The translations under genes and the position numbers were made by a program. From assembly GCF_024320865.1 (NCBI RefSeq), contig NZ_JANDBD010000005.1, forward strand, positions 310,001-374,000: a stretch of 64,000 nucleotides of DNA. Direction: 5' to 3'. The notes below the pieces were generated by a model. The model made no database searches, had not been told where the DNA came from, and was given only the letters and a program-made list of their open reading frames with translations. Shown here piece by piece: positions 36,325-46,585 of the stretch; positions within the stretch are counted from its first letter, which is position 1, and every line of letters starts with the position of its first letter. Source of the DNA: Mycolicibacterium arenosum (GTDB taxonomy: Bacteria > Actinomycetota > Actinomycetes > Mycobacteriales > Mycobacteriaceae).

Positions 36325-36536
36325 ACGGGGGGTTCGCCCTCGGCCGCGGGGCCCTTCTCGACCGGCTGATGATCGATGATCGCCTGGTAGGCCTTGTTCT
36401 CGTGCTGCACCATGCGGACGAAGAACCCGATGAACAACAGCACCGCCAGGATGAAGAAGAACCACACGCCGAACGAGTTGCCGCCGAAGGTGAACACGAC
36501 CCCGGCGTCGTCGTAACTGTCTATGGGACTGAACAT
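36318..36536 (-). CDS. small single-span membrane protein downstream of amt
   Basis: A 72-residue protein with one clear transmembrane segment (about residues 22-40, SFGVWFFFILAVLLFIGFF), a short outside N-terminus and a charged tail with RMVQHENKAYQAI. Its ATG directly follows the amt stop codon with no gap, so it is co-translated with the ammonium transporter. No P-II gene (glnK) is present here. It could be a transporter accessory subunit; I do not know a characterised family. Confidence 0.75.
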   Translation of the reverse strand: MFSPIDSYDDAGVVFTFGGNSFGVWFFFILAVLLFIGFFVRMVQHENKAYQAIIDHQPVEKGPAAEGEPPVY

Positions 36537-37865
36537 CTACTTGCCCTCCTCGATCACGGCGACGCCTCCCGTGACCCGCATCGCGGTCACGGGGATGCCC
36601 TCCGGGTACGGCGTTGCGGGCACCTCCGACAGGTCCAGGCCCTGTTCCTCGACCTCCGGCGGAATCCTCAGCAAGCCGACCTTCTTCAAGCCCAACGAGG
36701 CCACATACGTGGGGAAGAACCCGAGTGCCGCGAACACCGCGGCGCCGATCAGCTGGCCCCACAACGAGATCGACGGATTGCCGTCGGTGTTGGGGTAGCC
36801 CCATAGGAAGATCCCCGCCATGACGACCGAGTAGAGGCCGATGCCGCCGTGTACGGAGACCGCGCCCACCACGTCGTCGATCTTGAACTTCTCCAGCAGC
36901 CTGCCGATGTACGGGATCAGCGCGCCTGCGCCGAGCGCGATGACGAAGCCCAGCGCCGGGTGATACAGATCCATGCCGGAGGCCACGCCGATCACACCGG
37001 CCAGGCCGCCCGAGATGGTCCAGAACGGTTCACCCTTCGACGTCACGTAGGCGCCGATGATGCCGCCCGCGAGTCCCATGAGCGTGTTGAAGGCGAAGGC
37101 GGACAACGTCGTCGGGCTGGCGTAGATCGTGGCGAACCCGTCTCCCGCGTAGATGACGCAGCCCATCAGGAAGCCGAAGAAGCCCGTGAAGATCAACATC
37201 AGGCCGAGCATGGTGAGCGGGAGGTTGTGCGGGCGGATGGTGACCGCGGTACCGTCGGCGCGGAACCGGCCGATACGCGGGCCGAGGTTGATAAGGATGC
37301 CCAGCGTTGCGAAGCCGGCGATCATGTGGACGCAGCCGGCGGCGCCCACGTCGTGGAAGCCGAGCTTCGTCAGCATCCACCCGGCGCCGTGCCAGCCCCA
37401 CGCCGCGCCGATGATCCACGTAACCGAGCCGACCAGCACGGTGAGCACCAGGAATCCGCTGGTGCGGATCCGCTCGAGGACGGCACCGGACATGATCGAT
37501 CCGGTCGTCGCGGCGAACAGGGCGAAGGCGCCCCAGAAGATGCCGCTGGCCGGATCCTGAACGTTCGGTCCCATGTTGTCGCTCCACGGGAGCGCCGCCC
37601 TGGCCGCGTCGCTGAATTCGATGAAGCCGCTCGGCATCGCGTTGTAGAGGAACCAGCCGACGAAGTAGAACGACGCGACGATGGTTGCGAACGCCAGCAG
37701 GTTCTTCATCGCCGTCGCGAGCACGTTCTTCGACCGCGAGGCACCGACCTCGTAGGCCAGGAAGCCGGCGTGGATGAGCATCATCAGTGCGATGGACATC
37801 CAGTAGAAGAACTCGTTGTTGACCGCCGCCATCGTCGCGATGGCATCCTCGACCTCCGGTGTCAC
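36537..37865 (-). CDS. amt: ammonium transporter (Amt family)
   Basis: A 442-residue channel-like transporter with 11 membrane helices that takes up ammonium. The twin pore histidines are in AAGCVHMIAG and SVHGGIGLYS, and the Amt signature region around GFFGFLMG is present. The GTG start has GGAGGTCCC just upstream. The C-terminal tail is cytoplasmic and acidic. It has a double GlnR-like box in front and converges on the dimethylamine genes, suggesting a role in nitrogen scavenging. Amt proteins also conduct methylammonium. Confidence 0.92.
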   Translation of the reverse strand: MTPEVEDAIATMAAVNNEFFYWMSIALMMLIHAGFLAYEVGASRSKNVLATAMKNLLAFATIVASFYFVGWFLYNAMPSGFIEFSDAARAALPWSDNMGPNVQDPASGIFWGAFALFAATTGSIMSGAVLERIRTSGFLVLTVLVGSVTWIIGAAWGWHGAGWMLTKLGFHDVGAAGCVHMIAGFATLGILINLGPRIGRFRADGTAVTIRPHNLPLTMLGLMLIFTGFFGFLMGCVIYAGDGFATIYASPTTLSAFAFNTLMGLAGGIIGAYVTSKGEPFWTISGGLAGVIGVASGMDLYHPALGFVIALGAGALIPYIGRLLEKFKIDDVVGAVSVHGGIGLYSVVMAGIFLWGYPNTDGNPSISLWGQLIGAAVFAALGFFPTYVASLGLKKVGLLRIPPEVEEQGLDLSEVPATPYPEGIPVTAMRVTGGVAVIEEGK

Positions 37866-37902
37866 GGGACCTCCGCCTTAGAGTGTGGTGTGGGAAGCCT
37901 TG

Positions 37903-37956
37903 ACGCTAACTGTGAACATGTGAACCTCTCGTCACCACGCGTTAATTCGGGGTGAA
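37903..37956 (-). promoter_or_regulatory. amt promoter with double GlnR-like box
   Basis: On the minus strand TTCAC-CCCGAA-TTAAC (37956-37941) and GTGAC-GAGAGG-TTCAC (37935-37920) each show the AC-n9-AC spacing of GlnR sites. They are followed after 11 bp by TAGCGT (37908-37903), a TANNNT -10 box. The two boxes are one base closer than the ideal tandem spacing. Confidence 0.55.
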
Positions 37957-37992
37957 CCTCGTCGGACTCGCGAGCCCCGGTACCGTCCGGTC

Positions 37993-39969
37993 ATGTCCGC
38001 CAACCCATTCGACGATCTCGACTCCTATCTCGCGCTGCCTCGCGTCAGCGGGCTCGCGGTATCACGCGACGGCACGCGCGTGGTGACCTCGGTCGCCGAA
38101 CTCAACGAGAAGCGGACCGAGTTCGTGTCGGCGCTGTGGGAGCTCGATCCGGACGGGCACCGCCCGGCGCGTCGGCTCACGCGGGGCGCGAAGGGGGAGT
38201 CGGCGCCGACGTTCACCGCCGACGGGGACCTGCTGTTCATCGCGACGCGGCCGGGTGCCGAGGACGGTGACGACGCGAAGCCGGCGCTGTGGCGGTTGCC
38301 CGCGGCCGGCGGCGAAGCGGTCGAGGTGCTCGCCCTCGCCGGCGGTGTCGACAAGGTGCTGACGGCGGGCGCGGCCGCCGTCACCCTCGTCACCGCGGCG
38401 CTGCTGCCGTCGGCCGTCGACGTGGCGGACGACGAGCGGCTGCGGAAGCTGCGCAAGGACGGCAAGGTGTCGGCCGTGCTGCACGCGGGTTACCCGGTGC
38501 GGCACTGGGACCACGACATCGGCCCGGCGCAGCCGCACCTGCTCGACGTCGCGGGCGTACGGGACGTCACACCAGCGCCGGGACAGGGGCTGCGCGACGC
38601 CGACGTCGACCTCAGCCGCGACGGAAGGGTCGCCGTCGCGTCGTGGCAGGTGCCGGCGCCGGGTGCCGCGCTGCGCTCACACCTGGTGCGCATCGACGTC
38701 GCGACCGCGGAACGCACGGTGCTCGCCGACGACCTCGGCGCCGACCTGTTCGCACCCGCCGTCTCGCCGGACGGCACCGCGGTTGCGTTCCTCCGCGAGA
38801 CGACGTCCACTCCCGCCACCGCGCCTCGAATCACGCTGTGCTGGATGCGATTCGGCGAGGACTTCAGCGAGATCGCGCCCGACTGGGACCGCTGGCCCAC
38901 CTCCGTGGCGTGGACCGACGACGGCACTGCGCTGCTCGTCACCGCCGATGACAACGGCCGGGGGCCGGTGTTCCGAGCCGACCCGGCGACGGGGGCGGTG
39001 ACACGGCTGACCGACGACGACTTCACCTACACCGATGTGCGCGCCGCCCCCGGTGGCGCCGTGTTCGCGGTGCGGTCGTCGTACGCGGCGGCGCCGCACC
39101 CCGTTCGCATCGACGGCGACGGCACCGTCACAGTGCTACCGTCCGTCGAGAGTCCGCCCCTGCCAGGCGAACTGACCGAACTGACCGCGACTGCGGACGA
39201 CGGCGCCGCGATCAGATCCTGGCTGGCTCTGCCCGCGACCGATCAGCCGGCGCCGCTCGTGCTGTGGGTGCACGGCGGCCCGCTCAACAGCTGGAACTCC
39301 TGGCACTGGCGGTGGAACCCGTGGCTGCTGGTGGCGAGCGGCTACGCCGTGCTGATGCCCGATCCCGCGCTGTCGACGGGGTACGGGCAGGACTTCATCC
39401 AGCGCGGCTGGGGTGCCTGGGGCGCCGCGCCCTATACCGACCTGATGGCGGCCACCGACGCGGCGTGCGCGCATCCCCGCGTGGACGGCTCGCGGACCGC
39501 CGTGATGGGTGGGTCGTTCGGCGGTTACATGGCGAACTGGATCGCGGGGCAGACCGACCGGTTCGACGCGATCGTGACGCATGCCAGCCTGTGGGCGCTC
39601 GACCAGTTCGGCGGCACGACCGACGGCGCCTACTGGTGGGCCAGGGAGATGACGGCCGAGATGGCCGAACGGAACTCCCCGCACCGCCACGTCGGGTCGA
39701 TCCGCACTCCGACGCTGGTGATCCACGGCGACAAGGACTACCGGGTGCCGATCGGCGAGGGTCTGCGGCTCTGGTATCAGCTGCTCGCGGAGTCCGGTCT
39801 GCCCGCCGCGGACGACGGCACCAGCCCGCACCGCTTCCTCTACTTCCCGACCGAGGGGCACTGGGTGCTCGCGCCACAGCACGCGAAGCTCTGGTACCAG
39901 GTGGTGATCGCCTTCCTCGACCGGCACGTCCGGGGACGCGACGTCGCGTGGCCCGAGACCCTCGGCTGA
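37993..39969 (+). CDS. S9-family serine peptidase (prolyl oligopeptidase/acylaminoacyl peptidase type)
   Basis: A 658-residue cytoplasmic peptidase. A beta-propeller of about 390 residues (repeats such as FAPAVSPDGTAVAFLR) precedes an alpha/beta hydrolase domain. The catalytic triad is Ser in MGGSFGGYMANW, Asp in VIHGDKDYRVP and His in PTEGHWVLAP. It acts on small peptides or blocked N-termini. There is no signal peptide. It stands alone, divergent from amt. Confidence 0.9.
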   Translation: MSANPFDDLDSYLALPRVSGLAVSRDGTRVVTSVAELNEKRTEFVSALWELDPDGHRPARRLTRGAKGESAPTFTADGDLLFIATRPGAEDGDDAKPALWRLPAAGGEAVEVLALAGGVDKVLTAGAAAVTLVTAALLPSAVDVADDERLRKLRKDGKVSAVLHAGYPVRHWDHDIGPAQPHLLDVAGVRDVTPAPGQGLRDADVDLSRDGRVAVASWQVPAPGAALRSHLVRIDVATAERTVLADDLGADLFAPAVSPDGTAVAFLRETTSTPATAPRITLCWMRFGEDFSEIAPDWDRWPTSVAWTDDGTALLVTADDNGRGPVFRADPATGAVTRLTDDDFTYTDVRAAPGGAVFAVRSSYAAAPHPVRIDGDGTVTVLPSVESPPLPGELTELTATADDGAAIRSWLALPATDQPAPLVLWVHGGPLNSWNSWHWRWNPWLLVASGYAVLMPDPALSTGYGQDFIQRGWGAWGAAPYTDLMAATDAACAHPRVDGSRTAVMGGSFGGYMANWIAGQTDRFDAIVTHASLWALDQFGGTTDGAYWWAREMTAEMAERNSPHRHVGSIRTPTLVIHGDKDYRVPIGEGLRLWYQLLAESGLPAADDGTSPHRFLYFPTEGHWVLAPQHAKLWYQVVIAFLDRHVRGRDVAWPETLG

Positions 39970-40006
39970 CGGTCGGGCCCGGCCCACCGACCGGTAGGTT
40001 GACCCC

Positions 40007-41269
40007 ATGCCCGAAGAGCAGCGTGAGTTCGACATCGTCCTATTCGGCGCCACCGGTTTCGTCGGCAAGCTGACGGCGCAGTACCTGGCATCGGTCTGCG
40101 AGGGCGGGCCTGCCCGCATCGCACTGGCCGGTCGCTCCGTCGACAAGCTGCGTGCCGTGCGCGACGCGCTGCCGGCGTCGGCGGCGGAGTGGCCGCTGAT
40201 CGCCGCCGACTCCTCGTCGCCCGCGACGCTCGACGAGCTGGCCAAGCGGACCAGGGTGGTCGTCACCACGGTCGGGCCCTACACGAAGTACGGTCTGCCG
40301 CTGGTGGCCGCGTGCGCCGCGGCGGGCACCGACTACGCCGACCTCACCGGCGAGACGATGTTCATCCGCGACAGCATCGACACCTACCACAAGCAGGCCG
40401 TCGACACCGGAGCCCGCATCGTGCACTCGTGCGGGTTCGACTCCATCCCTTCGGATCTCACCGTGTACGCGCTCTACAAGCGAGCCACCGAGGACGGAAC
40501 CGGCGAGCTCGGCGAGACCAACCTGGTGCTGCGGACCTTCGCGGGCGGTGTGAGCGGCGGCACGCTCGCGTCGATGCTGGAGGTCATGCAGACCGCCTCG
40601 ACCGACCCCGAGGCCAGGCGTCAGATGAACGATCCGTACACGCTCACCACCGACCGCGCCGCCGAGCCCGAGCTCGGTCACCAGTCGGACACCCCTTGGC
40701 GGCGTGGCCGCGACATCGCACCGGAGCTCGACGGGATCTGGACCGGGGCGTTCGCGATGGGCGCGCCGAACGCGCGCATCGTGCGACGCAGCAGCGCGCT
40801 GCTCGACCACGCGTACGGCCGCACCTTCCGGTACTCGGAGAACATGAGCGTCGGCTCGTCGTTCGCCGCGCCCGTCGCCGCGGCGGTGAGTACCGCGGTC
40901 AACGCCGCGGTGCTGGGGCTCGGCAGCCGGTACTTCGACAAGCTCCCGCGTACGCTGATCGAGCGCGTCCTGCCGAAGCCCGGCACCGGGCCCAGCGAAG
41001 CGACCCGCGACAAGGGCCACTACCGCGTCGAGACGTACACCTCGACGTCCAGGGGTGCCCGCTATCGGACGACGATGGCCCAGCAGGGCGACCCCGGCTA
41101 CAAGGCGACGTCCGTGCTGCTCGGCGAATGCGGGCTGGCGCTCGCCTTCGACGACGACGTGCTCTCGGACCTCCGCGGGGTGCTGACACCCGCAGCCGCC
41201 ATGGGCGACGCTTTGCTCGCCCGATTCCCCGCTGCCGGAATCACGTTGGAGACCGAGCGCCTCAACTGA
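40007..41269 (+). CDS. saccharopine dehydrogenase-like oxidoreductase (Rv2449c type)
   Basis: A 420-residue NAD(P)-binding protein of the saccharopine dehydrogenase/trans-acting enoyl reductase family. The Rossmann motif is IVLFGATGFVGKLTAQYLA and the HSCGFDSIPSDLTVY segment is family-specific. Members in mycobacteria include the phthiocerol enoyl reductase Rv2953; the orthologue by gene order here is Rv2449c, whose reaction is not established as far as I know. Confidence 0.85.
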   Translation: MPEEQREFDIVLFGATGFVGKLTAQYLASVCEGGPARIALAGRSVDKLRAVRDALPASAAEWPLIAADSSSPATLDELAKRTRVVVTTVGPYTKYGLPLVAACAAAGTDYADLTGETMFIRDSIDTYHKQAVDTGARIVHSCGFDSIPSDLTVYALYKRATEDGTGELGETNLVLRTFAGGVSGGTLASMLEVMQTASTDPEARRQMNDPYTLTTDRAAEPELGHQSDTPWRRGRDIAPELDGIWTGAFAMGAPNARIVRRSSALLDHAYGRTFRYSENMSVGSSFAAPVAAAVSTAVNAAVLGLGSRYFDKLPRTLIERVLPKPGTGPSEATRDKGHYRVETYTSTSRGARYRTTMAQQGDPGYKATSVLLGECGLALAFDDDVLSDLRGVLTPAAAMGDALLARFPAAGITLETERLN

Positions 41270-41361
41270 CGGGGCCGACCGAACGCCTGTCAGCGGTGAT
41301 GTCAGCGACTAGTGTCGCTGTCGCGGATAAGCAGTATCCCGGTAACGAAGGTGGGCGGTTC

Positions 41362-41973
41362 ATGGCTGATCTCAACGAGCTTTTCAATCAGATCCCGACA
41401 GCGGATATCGCGAAGAAGCTGGGTGCCGACGAGGGCGAGGTGAACAGCGCCGTCCAGACGCTGGTCCCGCTGCTCCTCGGTGGGCTTCAGCAGAACGCAC
41501 AGGACGGCGATGCCGCGTCGAGCATCGAGAACGCGGCGAACAACCACGCGGCGAGCGGGCTACTTGACGGCGGCGTGAGCGTCGATCAGGTCGACGAGGC
41601 CGACGGCTCGAAGGCGATCGCGAAGATCTTCGGCGGCAACGACACCGACTCGGTGGCGTCGGCGCTGGCCGGTGGCGGAGCGGGCAACAGCGGCCTGCTC
41701 AAGCAACTGCTCCCGATCCTCGCGCCGATCGTGCTGGCGTACATCGGCAAGCAGCTCACCAAGGGCAACGCGGCGCCCGCTGAGCAGCCTCAGCAGCAGG
41801 CCTCCGGCGGCGGCCTCGGCGACATCCTCGGGAGCATCCTCGGCGGCGCGGGCGGCGGGGGAGGCGCCAACAACAACCCGCTCGGCAGCATCCTCGGCAG
41901 CGTGCTGGGTGGCGGCCAGGGCGGCGGCGCCCTCGGCGACATCCTCGGCGGGCTGCTGGGCGGCAAGAAGTAG
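41362..41973 (+). CDS. DUF937-domain protein with glycine-rich tail
   Basis: A 203-residue protein. An alpha-helical DUF937 region (residues 1-130: MADLNELFNQIPTADIAKKL, VQTLVPLLLGGLQQNAQ) is followed by a Gln/Ala linker and a Gly-rich tail made of repeats of the GxxLGDILGxxLGG type. The ATG has AAGGTGG upstream. The function is not known; the tail looks self-associating or flexible. A strong terminator follows the stop. Confidence 0.82.
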   Translation: MADLNELFNQIPTADIAKKLGADEGEVNSAVQTLVPLLLGGLQQNAQDGDAASSIENAANNHAASGLLDGGVSVDQVDEADGSKAIAKIFGGNDTDSVASALAGGGAGNSGLLKQLLPILAPIVLAYIGKQLTKGNAAPAEQPQQQASGGGLGDILGSILGGAGGGGGANNNPLGSILGSVLGGGQGGGALGDILGGLLGGKK

Positions 41974-41979
41974 TTTCGC

Positions 41980-42034
41980 GAGCAGACGTAAACGCCCCTC
42001 AATCGTCGCGATTGAGGGGCTTTTACGTCTGCTC
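41980..42034 (+). terminator. long bipartite hairpin overlapping the valS promoter
   Basis: Outer arms GAGCAGACGTAAA (41980-41992) and TTTACGTCTGCTC (42022-42034) and inner arms CCCCTCAATC/GATTGAGGGG are separated by a 2-nt internal loop. It starts 7 bp after the DUF937 stop codon. Its 3' arm occupies the place of a -35 for valS. Confidence 0.75.
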
Positions 42035-42046
42035 GGCAGGTGTTCC

Positions 42047-42052
42047 TAGACT
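42047..42052 (+). promoter_or_regulatory. -10 box of a leaderless valS transcript
   Basis: TAGACT (TANNNT) ends 6 nt before the valS GTG, and no ribosome-binding site exists between them. This spacing puts the transcription start on the start codon. Confidence 0.6.
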
Positions 42053-42058
42053 GTTCGG

Positions 42059-44752
42059 GTGACCGCCATCTCGAAGCCCGCAGAACAGGACGGGGCAGCC
42101 GAGCTGCCCAAGACGTGGGACCCGGGCGCGGTAGAGGCGGAGCTGTACCAGGGCTGGGTCGACGCCGGCTACTTCACCGCGGACCCGACGAGCGGTAAGC
42201 CGCCGTACTCGATCGTGCTGCCGCCGCCGAACGTGACCGGCAGCCTGCACATGGGCCACGCGCTCGACCACACGCTGATGGACGTGCTGACGCGGCGCAA
42301 GCGCATGCAGGGGTACGAGGTGCTGTGGCTGCCCGGCATGGATCACGCGGGTATCGCCACCCAGAGCGTGGTCGAGAAGCAGCTCGCCGTCGACGGCAAG
42401 ACCAAGGAGGACTTCGGCCGCGAGCTGTTCGTCGACAGGGTCTGGGACTGGAAGCGCGAGTCCGGCGGGACCATCGGCTGGCAGATGCGCGCGATCGGCG
42501 ACGGCGTCGACTGGAGCCGGGACCGGTTCACGATGGACGACGGCCTGTCCCGCGCCGTGCGAACCATCTTCAAGCGGCTCTACGACGCCGGTCTGATCTA
42601 TCAGGCGGAGCGGCTGGTCAACTGGTCGCCCGTGCTCGAGACCGCGATCTCCGACCTCGAGGTGAAGTACGAGGACGTCGAGGGCGAGCTGGTGTCGTTC
42701 CGGTACGGCTCGATGAACGACGACGAGCCGCACCTCGTCGTCGCCACCACCCGAGTCGAGACCATGCTCGGCGACACCGCGATCGCGGTGCACCCGGACG
42801 ACGACCGCTACCGGCACCTGGTCGGCACGACGCTGCCGCACCCGTTCGTCGACCGCGACATCGTGATCGTGGCCGACGGTCACGTCGACCCCGAGTTCGG
42901 CACCGGCGCGGTGAAGGTGACGCCCGCCCACGATCCCAACGACTTCGAGATCGGCCTGCGGCACAACCTGCCGATGCCGTCGATCCTCGACACCAAGGGC
43001 CGGATCACCGGCACCGGAACGGAATTCGACGGCCAGGATCGCTTCGACGCACGGGTCAACATCCGCAAGGCGCTGGCCGCCGAGGGCCGGGTCATCGAGG
43101 AGAAGCGGCCGTATCTGCACAGCGTCGGGCACTCCGAGCGCAGCGGCGAGCCCATCGAGCCGATGCTGTCGCTGCAGTGGTGGGTGAAGGTCGAGTCCCT
43201 GGCCACGGCCGCCGGCGACGCGGTGCGCAACGGGGACACCGTGATTCACCCGAAGAGCCTCGAACCGCGCTGGTTCGGCTGGGTCGACGACATGCACGAC
43301 TGGTGTATCTCGCGTCAGCTGTGGTGGGGACACCGCATCCCGATCTGGCACGGCCCCAACGGCGAGAAGGTCTGCGTCGGCCCCGACGAGACGCCGCCGG
43401 AGGGCTGGGAGCAGGACCCCGACGTGCTCGACACGTGGTTCTCGTCGGCGCTGTGGCCGTTCTCGACGATGGGCTGGCCGGACCGCACGCCCGAGATCGA
43501 GACGTTCTATCCGACCACCGTGCTGGTGACCGGATACGACATCCTGTTCTTCTGGGTGGCGCGGATGATGATGTTCGGCACCTTCGTCGGAGGCGACGAC
43601 GTCATCACGCTCGGCGGTACCCGCGGGGCCCAGGTGCCGTTCGAGAACGTGTTCCTGCACGGCCTCATTCGCGACGAGTTCGGCCGCAAGATGAGCAAGT
43701 CGAAGGGCAACGGCATCGATCCGCTGGACTGGGTCGAGCAGTTCGGTGCCGACGCGCTGCGCTTCACCCTGGCCCGCGGCGCCAGCCCTGGTGGTGACCT
43801 CTCCATCGGCGACGACGCCGCTCGCGCGTCGCGAAACTTCGCCACCAAGCTGTTCAACGCCACCAGGTTCGCGTTGATGAACGGCGCGGCGATGAGCCCC
43901 GGCGAAGAGCAGAAGATACTGTCGGCGCACTTCCGTACCGGTGAGCTGACCGACGCCGACCGCTGGATTCTGGGCCGCCTCGAAGAGGTTCGCGCCGAAG
44001 TGGATTCGGCCCTCGACGACTACGAGTTCAGTCGGGCCTGCGAGGCGCTGTACCACTTCGCCTGGGACGAGTTCTGCGACTGGTACCTCGAGTTGGCCAA
44101 GGTGCAGCTGGGTGGCGCCGATGCCGCTCACACGACGGCGGTCCTGGCGTTCGTGCTCGACGCGTTGCTCCGGCTGCTGCATCCCGTCATGCCGTTCGTC
44201 ACCGAGACGCTGTGGAAGAAGGTGACCGGCGGCGAGTCCGTCGTCGTCGCCGAATGGCCGCAGCCCTCCGGCATCGCACTGGATGCCGTTGCCGCGCAAC
44301 GCATCACCGACATGCAAAAGCTCGTCACCGAGGTGCGCCGCTTCCGCAGCGATCAGGGTCTCAACGACCGCCAGCGGGTGCCCGCCAGGCTGGTCGGCGT
44401 CGAGGCGGCGGATCTGGCGTCGCAGGTACCCGCCGTCGCGGCGCTGGCGTGGCTCACCGAGCCCGCCGAAGGGTTCGCCCCGTCGGCGTCCGTCGAGGTT
44501 CGCCTGTCCCGCGGAACCGTCGTCGTGGAACTCGACACGTCGGGCACGGTCGACGTCGCCGCCGAGCGGCGCAGGCTGGAAAAGGATCTGGCGGCCGCCG
44601 AGAAGGAGCTCGCGCAGACCGCGGGCAAGCTGGGCAACGCCGAGTTCCTCGCCAAGGCGCCGGACGCCGTTGTCGACAAGATCCGCACCCGTCAGCAGAT
44701 CGCGCGCGAAGAGGTCGAGCGGATCACCGCGCGGCTCGCCGACCTCGCATGA
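42059..44752 (+). CDS. valS: valyl-tRNA synthetase
   Basis: An 897-residue class Ia synthetase that charges tRNA-Val and edits mischarged threonine. The HIGH motif appears as [15 protein letters not shown], the KMSKS motif as [14 protein letters not shown]; the CP1 editing domain lies between. The C-terminal coiled coil is [25 protein letters not shown]. The GTG start has no ribosome site but has a -10 box at leaderless distance. The stop overlaps folC as ATGA. Confidence 0.97.
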   Translation: MTAISKPAEQDGAAELPKTWDPGAVEAELYQGWVDAGYFTADPTSGKPPYSIVLPPPNVTGSLHMGHALDHTLMDVLTRRKRMQGYEVLWLPGMDHAGIATQSVVEKQLAVDGKTKEDFGRELFVDRVWDWKRESGGTIGWQMRAIGDGVDWSRDRFTMDDGLSRAVRTIFKRLYDAGLIYQAERLVNWSPVLETAISDLEVKYEDVEGELVSFRYGSMNDDEPHLVVATTRVETMLGDTAIAVHPDDDRYRHLVGTTLPHPFVDRDIVIVADGHVDPEFGTGAVKVTPAHDPNDFEIGLRHNLPMPSILDTKGRITGTGTEFDGQDRFDARVNIRKALAAEGRVIEEKRPYLHSVGHSERSGEPIEPMLSLQWWVKVESLATAAGDAVRNGDTVIHPKSLEPRWFGWVDDMHDWCISRQLWWGHRIPIWHGPNGEKVCVGPDETPPEGWEQDPDVLDTWFSSALWPFSTMGWPDRTPEIETFYPTTVLVTGYDILFFWVARMMMFGTFVGGDDVITLGGTRGAQVPFENVFLHGLIRDEFGRKMSKSKGNGIDPLDWVEQFGADALRFTLARGASPGGDLSIGDDAARASRNFATKLFNATRFALMNGAAMSPGEEQKILSAHFRTGELTDADRWILGRLEEVRAEVDSALDDYEFSRACEALYHFAWDEFCDWYLELAKVQLGGADAAHTTAVLAFVLDALLRLLHPVMPFVTETLWKKVTGGESVVVAEWPQPSGIALDAVAAQRITDMQKLVTEVRRFRSDQGLNDRQRVPARLVGVEAADLASQVPAVAALAWLTEPAEGFAPSASVEVRLSRGTVVVELDTSGTVDVAAERRRLEKDLAAAEKELAQTAGKLGNAEFLAKAPDAVVDKIRTRQQIAREEVERITARLADLA

Positions 44753-46161
44753 CGCAGCCGTCGCCCGACGAGGTCGCCGCGTTGCTGCAAGTCGAGCATC
44801 TGCTCGACCAGCGTTGGCCGGAAACGAAACTCGAGCCGAGCACGGCTCGCATCAGCGCGCTGATGGAGTTGCTGGGCTCCCCGCAGCGCAGCTATCCGAG
44901 CATCCACGTCGCGGGAACCAACGGTAAGACGTCGGTGACCCGGATGATCGACGCTCTGCTGACCGCGCTGCACCGCAGAACGGGGCGAACCACCAGCCCG
45001 CACCTGCAGTCGGCGGTCGAGCGCATCTCGATCGACGGCGAGCCGATCAGCCCGGCGCGGTACGTGGAGACGTACCGGGAGATCGAACCGTTCGTCGAAC
45101 TCGTCGACGCGCAGTCCGAGGCGGCGGGCGGCCCGAAGATGAGCAAGTTCGAAGTCGTCACGGGAATGGCCTTCGCGGCGTTCGCCGACGCACCCGTGGA
45201 CGTCGCGGTGGTCGAAGTCGGCATGGGCGGACGGTGGGACGCCACCAACGTCGTCGACGCCCCGGTCGCCGTGATCACCCCGATCGGCCTCGACCACACA
45301 GACTACCTCGGTGAGCACATCGCCGAGATCGCCGCGGAGAAGGCGGGTGTCATCAAGCGCGCTCCGGACGGTCTCGTCCCGACCGACACCGTGGCGGTGA
45401 TCGCGCGCCAGGTGCCCGAGGCGATGGAGGTGCTACTCGCCGAGACGGTGCGCGCCGACGCCGCTGTCGCGCGCGAGGATTCGGAGTTCGCGGTGCTGAG
45501 CAGGCAGGTGGCCATCGGCGGACAGCTGCTGGAACTGCAGGGCCTCGGCGGTGTGTACCCGGAGGTGTTCCTGCCGTTGCACGGCGCGCACCAGGCGCAC
45601 AACGCGGTCGTGGCGCTGGCGGCGGTTGAGGCGTTCTTCGGCGCGGGTGCCTCGCAACAGCTGGACATCGACGCGGTGCGAGCGGGGTTCGCCGCCGTCA
45701 CCTCGCCGGGCCGTCTCGAGCGGTTGCGCAGCGCACCAACGGTTTTCGTCGACGCCGCACACAACCCCGCCGGCGCGACCGCGCTGGCCGAGGCGCTGGC
45801 CGAGGAGTTCGACTTCCGCTTCCTGGTCGGCGTCGTGTCGGTGATGGGGGACAAGGACGTCGACGGCATCCTCGCCGCGCTCGAGCCCGTGTTCGATCAG
45901 GTCGTCGTCACGCACAACGGCTCACCGCGGGCGATGGACGTGCAGGGGTTGGCGCTGCGTGCCGAGGAGCGGTTCGGGCCGGAGCGGGTCATCGTCGCGT
46001 CGACGCTGCCCGACGCCATCGAAACCGCCACGGCGCTGGTCGAGGCGGAGGGCAACGACGTCGACTCTCCGGCGGGGTTCTCCGGCGTCGGGATCGTCAT
46101 CACGGGTTCGGTCGTCACCGCCGGAGTCGCCCGCACGCTGTTCGGAAGGGACCCCGAGTGA
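44749..46161 (+). CDS. folC: bifunctional dihydrofolate/folylpolyglutamate synthase
   Basis: A 470-residue Mur-ligase-family enzyme that forms dihydrofolate from dihydropteroate and adds glutamates to folates. The ATP-binding P-loop is [12 protein letters not shown], with further motifs [24 protein letters not shown] and [11 protein letters not shown]. The ATG overlaps the valS stop; its own stop overlaps the DUF4233 gene as GTGA. This order (valS-folC-DUF4233-ndk) is conserved in mycobacteria. Confidence 0.96.
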   Translation: MTQPSPDEVAALLQVEHLLDQRWPETKLEPSTARISALMELLGSPQRSYPSIHVAGTNGKTSVTRMIDALLTALHRRTGRTTSPHLQSAVERISIDGEPISPARYVETYREIEPFVELVDAQSEAAGGPKMSKFEVVTGMAFAAFADAPVDVAVVEVGMGGRWDATNVVDAPVAVITPIGLDHTDYLGEHIAEIAAEKAGVIKRAPDGLVPTDTVAVIARQVPEAMEVLLAETVRADAAVAREDSEFAVLSRQVAIGGQLLELQGLGGVYPEVFLPLHGAHQAHNAVVALAAVEAFFGAGASQQLDIDAVRAGFAAVTSPGRLERLRSAPTVFVDAAHNPAGATALAEALAEEFDFRFLVGVVSVMGDKDVDGILAALEPVFDQVVVTHNGSPRAMDVQGLALRAEERFGPERVIVASTLPDAIETATALVEAEGNDVDSPAGFSGVGIVITGSVVTAGVARTLFGRDPE

Positions 46162-46571
46162 CCACCACACCACCCCCGCAGGACGACCGACCGGCACCGC
46201 CGGACCCGTGGAAGAGTTTCCGCGGCGTCATGGCGGGCACGCTGATCCTCGAGGTCATCGTCGTCCTGCTGGCGTTGCCGGTGGTGTCGGCCTCCCACGG
46301 CGGGCTGACGCTGGGCACCGGCGGATTCCTCATCGGCTTCGCGGTCGTGCTGCTGCTCCTCGCCGGCGTGCAGGGCAGGCCGTGGGCGCTGTGGGTGAAC
46401 CTGGCCATGCAGGCGGTGTTGATCGCGGGGTGGGCGGTGCACGCCGCCGTCGGGTTCATCGGTCTGGTCTTCGCGGCGGTCTGGCTGCTGATCGCCTACC
46501 TGCGAGCCGAGGTGAAGCGCAGGCAGGAACGCGGTCTGCTGCCCGGTCAGCAGGGCACGTCTACTGACTAG
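46158..46571 (+). CDS. DUF4233 membrane protein (Rv2446c type)
   Basis: A 137-residue protein with four hydrophobic helices between about residues 20 and 115 and a charged C-terminal tail ([13 protein letters not shown]). The GTG start overlaps folC by 4 bp. It keeps this place in many actinobacteria, but I know of no assigned function. Confidence 0.85.
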   Translation: MTTTPPPQDDRPAPPDPWKSFRGVMAGTLILEVIVVLLALPVVSASHGGLTLGTGGFLIGFAVVLLLLAGVQGRPWALWVNLAMQAVLIAGWAVHAAVGFIGLVFAAVWLLIAYLRAEVKRRQERGLLPGQQGTSTD

Positions 46572-46577
46572 TAGTCT
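46572..46577 (+). promoter_or_regulatory. -10 box of a possibly leaderless ndk transcript
   Basis: TAGTCT (TANNNT) ends 8 nt before the ndk GTG and directly follows the stop of the preceding gene. No ribosome site is visible, so a leaderless start is plausible. Confidence 0.45.
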
Positions 46578-46585
46578 TGATCAAC

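Noticed and set aside
41974..42058. T-box or other aminoacyl-tRNA-sensing leader before valS
   Set aside because: There is no T-box sequence or specifier stem; the hairpin starts right after the previous stop codon and the valS transcript appears leaderless.
42023..44317. A long minus-strand frame opposite valS
   Set aside because: High-GC antisense shadow; no domain, while valS on the plus strand is complete.
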